Origin: Treponema sp.
GTDB taxonomy: Bacteria; Spirochaetota; Spirochaetia; Treponematales; Breznakiellaceae
Reading direction: 5' to 3'
Length of the DNA: 6,073 nucleotides
NCBI GenBank assembly: GCA_031261385.1
Contig: JAISJS010000353.1
Span: forward strand, 1 to 6,073
Below the pieces are notes generated by a model. It had not been told where the DNA came from and searched no databases. It worked only from the letters and a program-made list of their open reading frames with translations. Position numbers and translations under genes: made by a program. Positions 5,452 through 6,073 of this stretch are shown here, one piece after another; position 1 is the stretch's first letter, and each line of letters opens with the position of its first letter.

Positions 5452-5509
5452 GATTGAGGGGTTTTCTGAGGTATTTTCAAAATTGGTTATTTTGAAAATA
5501 CCTCAATCT
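5451..5509 (-). promoter_or_regulatory. Alternative outer pairing linking the khpA end with the rimM start
   Basis: On the minus strand AGATTGAGG at the end of khpA (5501-5509) is perfectly complementary to CCTCAATCT just before and into the rimM TTG (5451-5459). The GAGG part of the first arm is also used by the inner 17-bp hairpin, so for those bases the two pairings compete. The outer pairing would mask the first base of the rimM start codon. Such nested pairings can act as a translation-dependent switch, but no ligand or partner is evident. Confidence 0.45.
5467..5505. promoter_or_regulatory. Perfect 17-bp inverted repeat (hairpin) between khpA and rimM
   Basis: The arms TGAGGTATTTTCAAAAT (5467-5483) and ATTTTGAAAATACCTCA (5489-5505) are perfectly complementary with a 5-base loop. 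On the transcript the hairpin starts with the UGA stop of khpA itself, so a terminating ribosome would sit on its base. There is no U run after it on the minus strand, so it does not look like an intrinsic terminator. RNA processing, stabilisation of the upstream message, modulation of rimM translation, or a small palindromic insertion are all possible. The structure is seen directly; its function is inference. Confidence 0.75.
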
Positions 5510-5736
5510 AAAATTTCCAGAACCGTGTGTTTGCCGGTTTTGGCGGTGGCGGCCTGGAGAACGGTTCTGATGGCCTTGGCGATACGGCCATGTTTGCCGA
5601 TCACCTTTCCGATGTCGTCTGAGGCCACCCTGAGCTCCAAAATAGTGGATTTTTCACCTTCGACAACGGCGACCTGCACCTGCCCGGGGTCATCCACCAG
5701 AGATTTTACAATATACTCAACCAGATCTTTTTCCAT
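5503..5736 (-). CDS. khpA: KH-domain RNA-binding protein KhpA (YlqC family)
   Basis: A 77-residue single KH-domain protein of the KhpA/YlqC family, which in Firmicutes binds RNA, often as a heterodimer with KhpB (Jag/EloR), and influences cell division and elongation. The fold is evident from the N-terminal helix (LVEYIVKSLVDDP), strand (QVQVAVVEG), strand (TILELRVA), then the RNA-binding loop D-I-G-K-V-I-G47-K-H-G50-R-I-A-K-A-I-R with the essential GxxG as GKHG. ATG 5736 is preceded by AAAAGGT seven bases upstream. The gene follows rpsP by 59 bases and precedes rimM, the standard order in many bacteria. Its stop codon forms the base of the hairpin described separately. Confidence 0.96.
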   Translation of the reverse strand: MEKDLVEYIVKSLVDDPGQVQVAVVEGEKSTILELRVASDDIGKVIGKHGRIAKAIRTVLQAATAKTGKHTVLEILD

Positions 5737-5795
5737 TCAAACTACCTTTTGAAAGACCGCCTGAACCGGCGCCCCAAAGAGCCCGGCTGCGATAC

Positions 5796-6047
5796 TTATT
5801 TAACCGTAACGTTCTTTTTATTGAAGATCCAGCGGACCGTGTCGGTAACGGTGGCGCCTTTTTTAAGCCACGCTCTGGCCTTGGTTTCGTCAAATTGGAT
5901 CTGCTTATCCTCAGTTTCGATGGGGTGATAATACCCAATTTCCTCGATAGTTTTTCCGTCCCGGGGATCCCGTTTATCCATAACCACAATCCGGTAAAAG
6001 GGGCGTTTTTTGGTTCCAAATTTCTTGAGCCTAATCCTGGCGCTCAT
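5796..6047 (-). CDS. rpsP: Ribosomal protein S16
   Basis: An 83-residue S16, a primary assembly protein of the 30S subunit. The sequence is canonical: MSARIRLKKFGTKKRPFYRI, then VVMDKRDPRDGKTIEEIGYY, HP, and the C-terminal ARAWLKKGATVTDTVRWI. Length is typical of the family (about 80-90). It is the first complete gene of the rpsP-khpA-rimM-trmD-rplS operon in the window; any promoter lies beyond the right edge or within the last 20 bases, which are too few to judge. Confidence 0.98.
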   Translation of the reverse strand: MSARIRLKKFGTKKRPFYRIVVMDKRDPRDGKTIEEIGYYHPIETEDKQIQFDETKARAWLKKGATVTDTVRWIFNKKNVTVK

Positions 6048-6051
6048 GCGT

Positions 6052-6057
6052 CCTCCT
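6052..6057 (-). promoter_or_regulatory. Strong Shine-Dalgarno of rpsP
   Basis: AGGAGG on the minus strand, four bases from the rpsP ATG, within GTGAGGAGGACGC. The full consensus fits a highly expressed ribosomal protein and contrasts with the missing or weak sites before rimM and trmD in the same operon, suggesting those enzymes are translated less efficiently. Confidence 0.8.
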
Positions 6058-6073
6058 CACAAATTCACGTGAA

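Noticed and set aside
5467..5505. Hairpin directly after a UGA as a selenocysteine insertion element
   Set aside because: The UGA is at the normal end of the KH domain, KhpA relatives carry no selenocysteine, and the hairpin is a perfect stem without the bulge and GU loop features of bacterial SECIS elements.
6064..6073. 10-base palindrome TTCACGTGAA at the right edge
   Set aside because: It lies just upstream of the rpsP ribosome binding site and could be an operator, but one short palindrome at the window edge without its upstream context is not enough to call a site.

Overview
All ten supported genes lie on the minus strand, so the window reads from right (about 6073) to left (1). Gene order in the direction of transcription is rpsP (ribosomal protein S16), khpA (KH-domain RNA-binding protein), rimM (16S processing/30S maturation), trmD (tRNA m1G37 methyltransferase), rplS (ribosomal protein L19), a FliK/YlqG-like protein, a small FlhB C-terminal-domain protein (YlqH/FlhX type), a divergent HD-GYP protein, yraN (UPF0102), a 61-residue small protein, and a zinc-finger-like protein that runs off the left edge.

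The arrangement, in particular the FlhB-like and HD-GYP genes inserted between rplS and yraN, together with roughly balanced base composition, suggests a flagellated spirochaete of the Treponema group. This is inference from gene order and protein character. A Firmicute would also carry rpsP-khpA-rimM-trmD-rplS followed by ylqG-ylqH, so the taxon should be treated as likely, not proven.

The right half (3811-6047) is the conserved ribosome/tRNA-modification operon. Its genes are tightly packed: trmD overlaps rimM by an ATGA junction, and rplS starts inside trmD. The exception is the 51-base khpA-rimM gap, which holds a perfect 17-bp inverted repeat that begins at the khpA stop codon, plus a competing outer pairing that reaches the TTG start of rimM. 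A 185-base gap (3626-3810) after rplS holds a short GC hairpin and a degenerate repeat-like inverted structure, and separates the translation block from the following block.

The left half (1-3625) is a second tight block: FliK-like, FlhB-like, HD-GYP, yraN, small protein and zinc-finger-like protein, with 1-base gaps or ATGA stop/start overlaps throughout, so translational coupling is likely. It joins flagellar export-associated genes to a cyclic-di-GMP-type domain whose active site looks degenerate.

I see no mobile element, CRISPR array, tRNA or rRNA, and no clear previously undescribed system. The most rewarding points are the khpA-rimM hairpin, the HD-GYP protein with a missing metal-binding histidine, and the two uncharacterised small genes at the left end.
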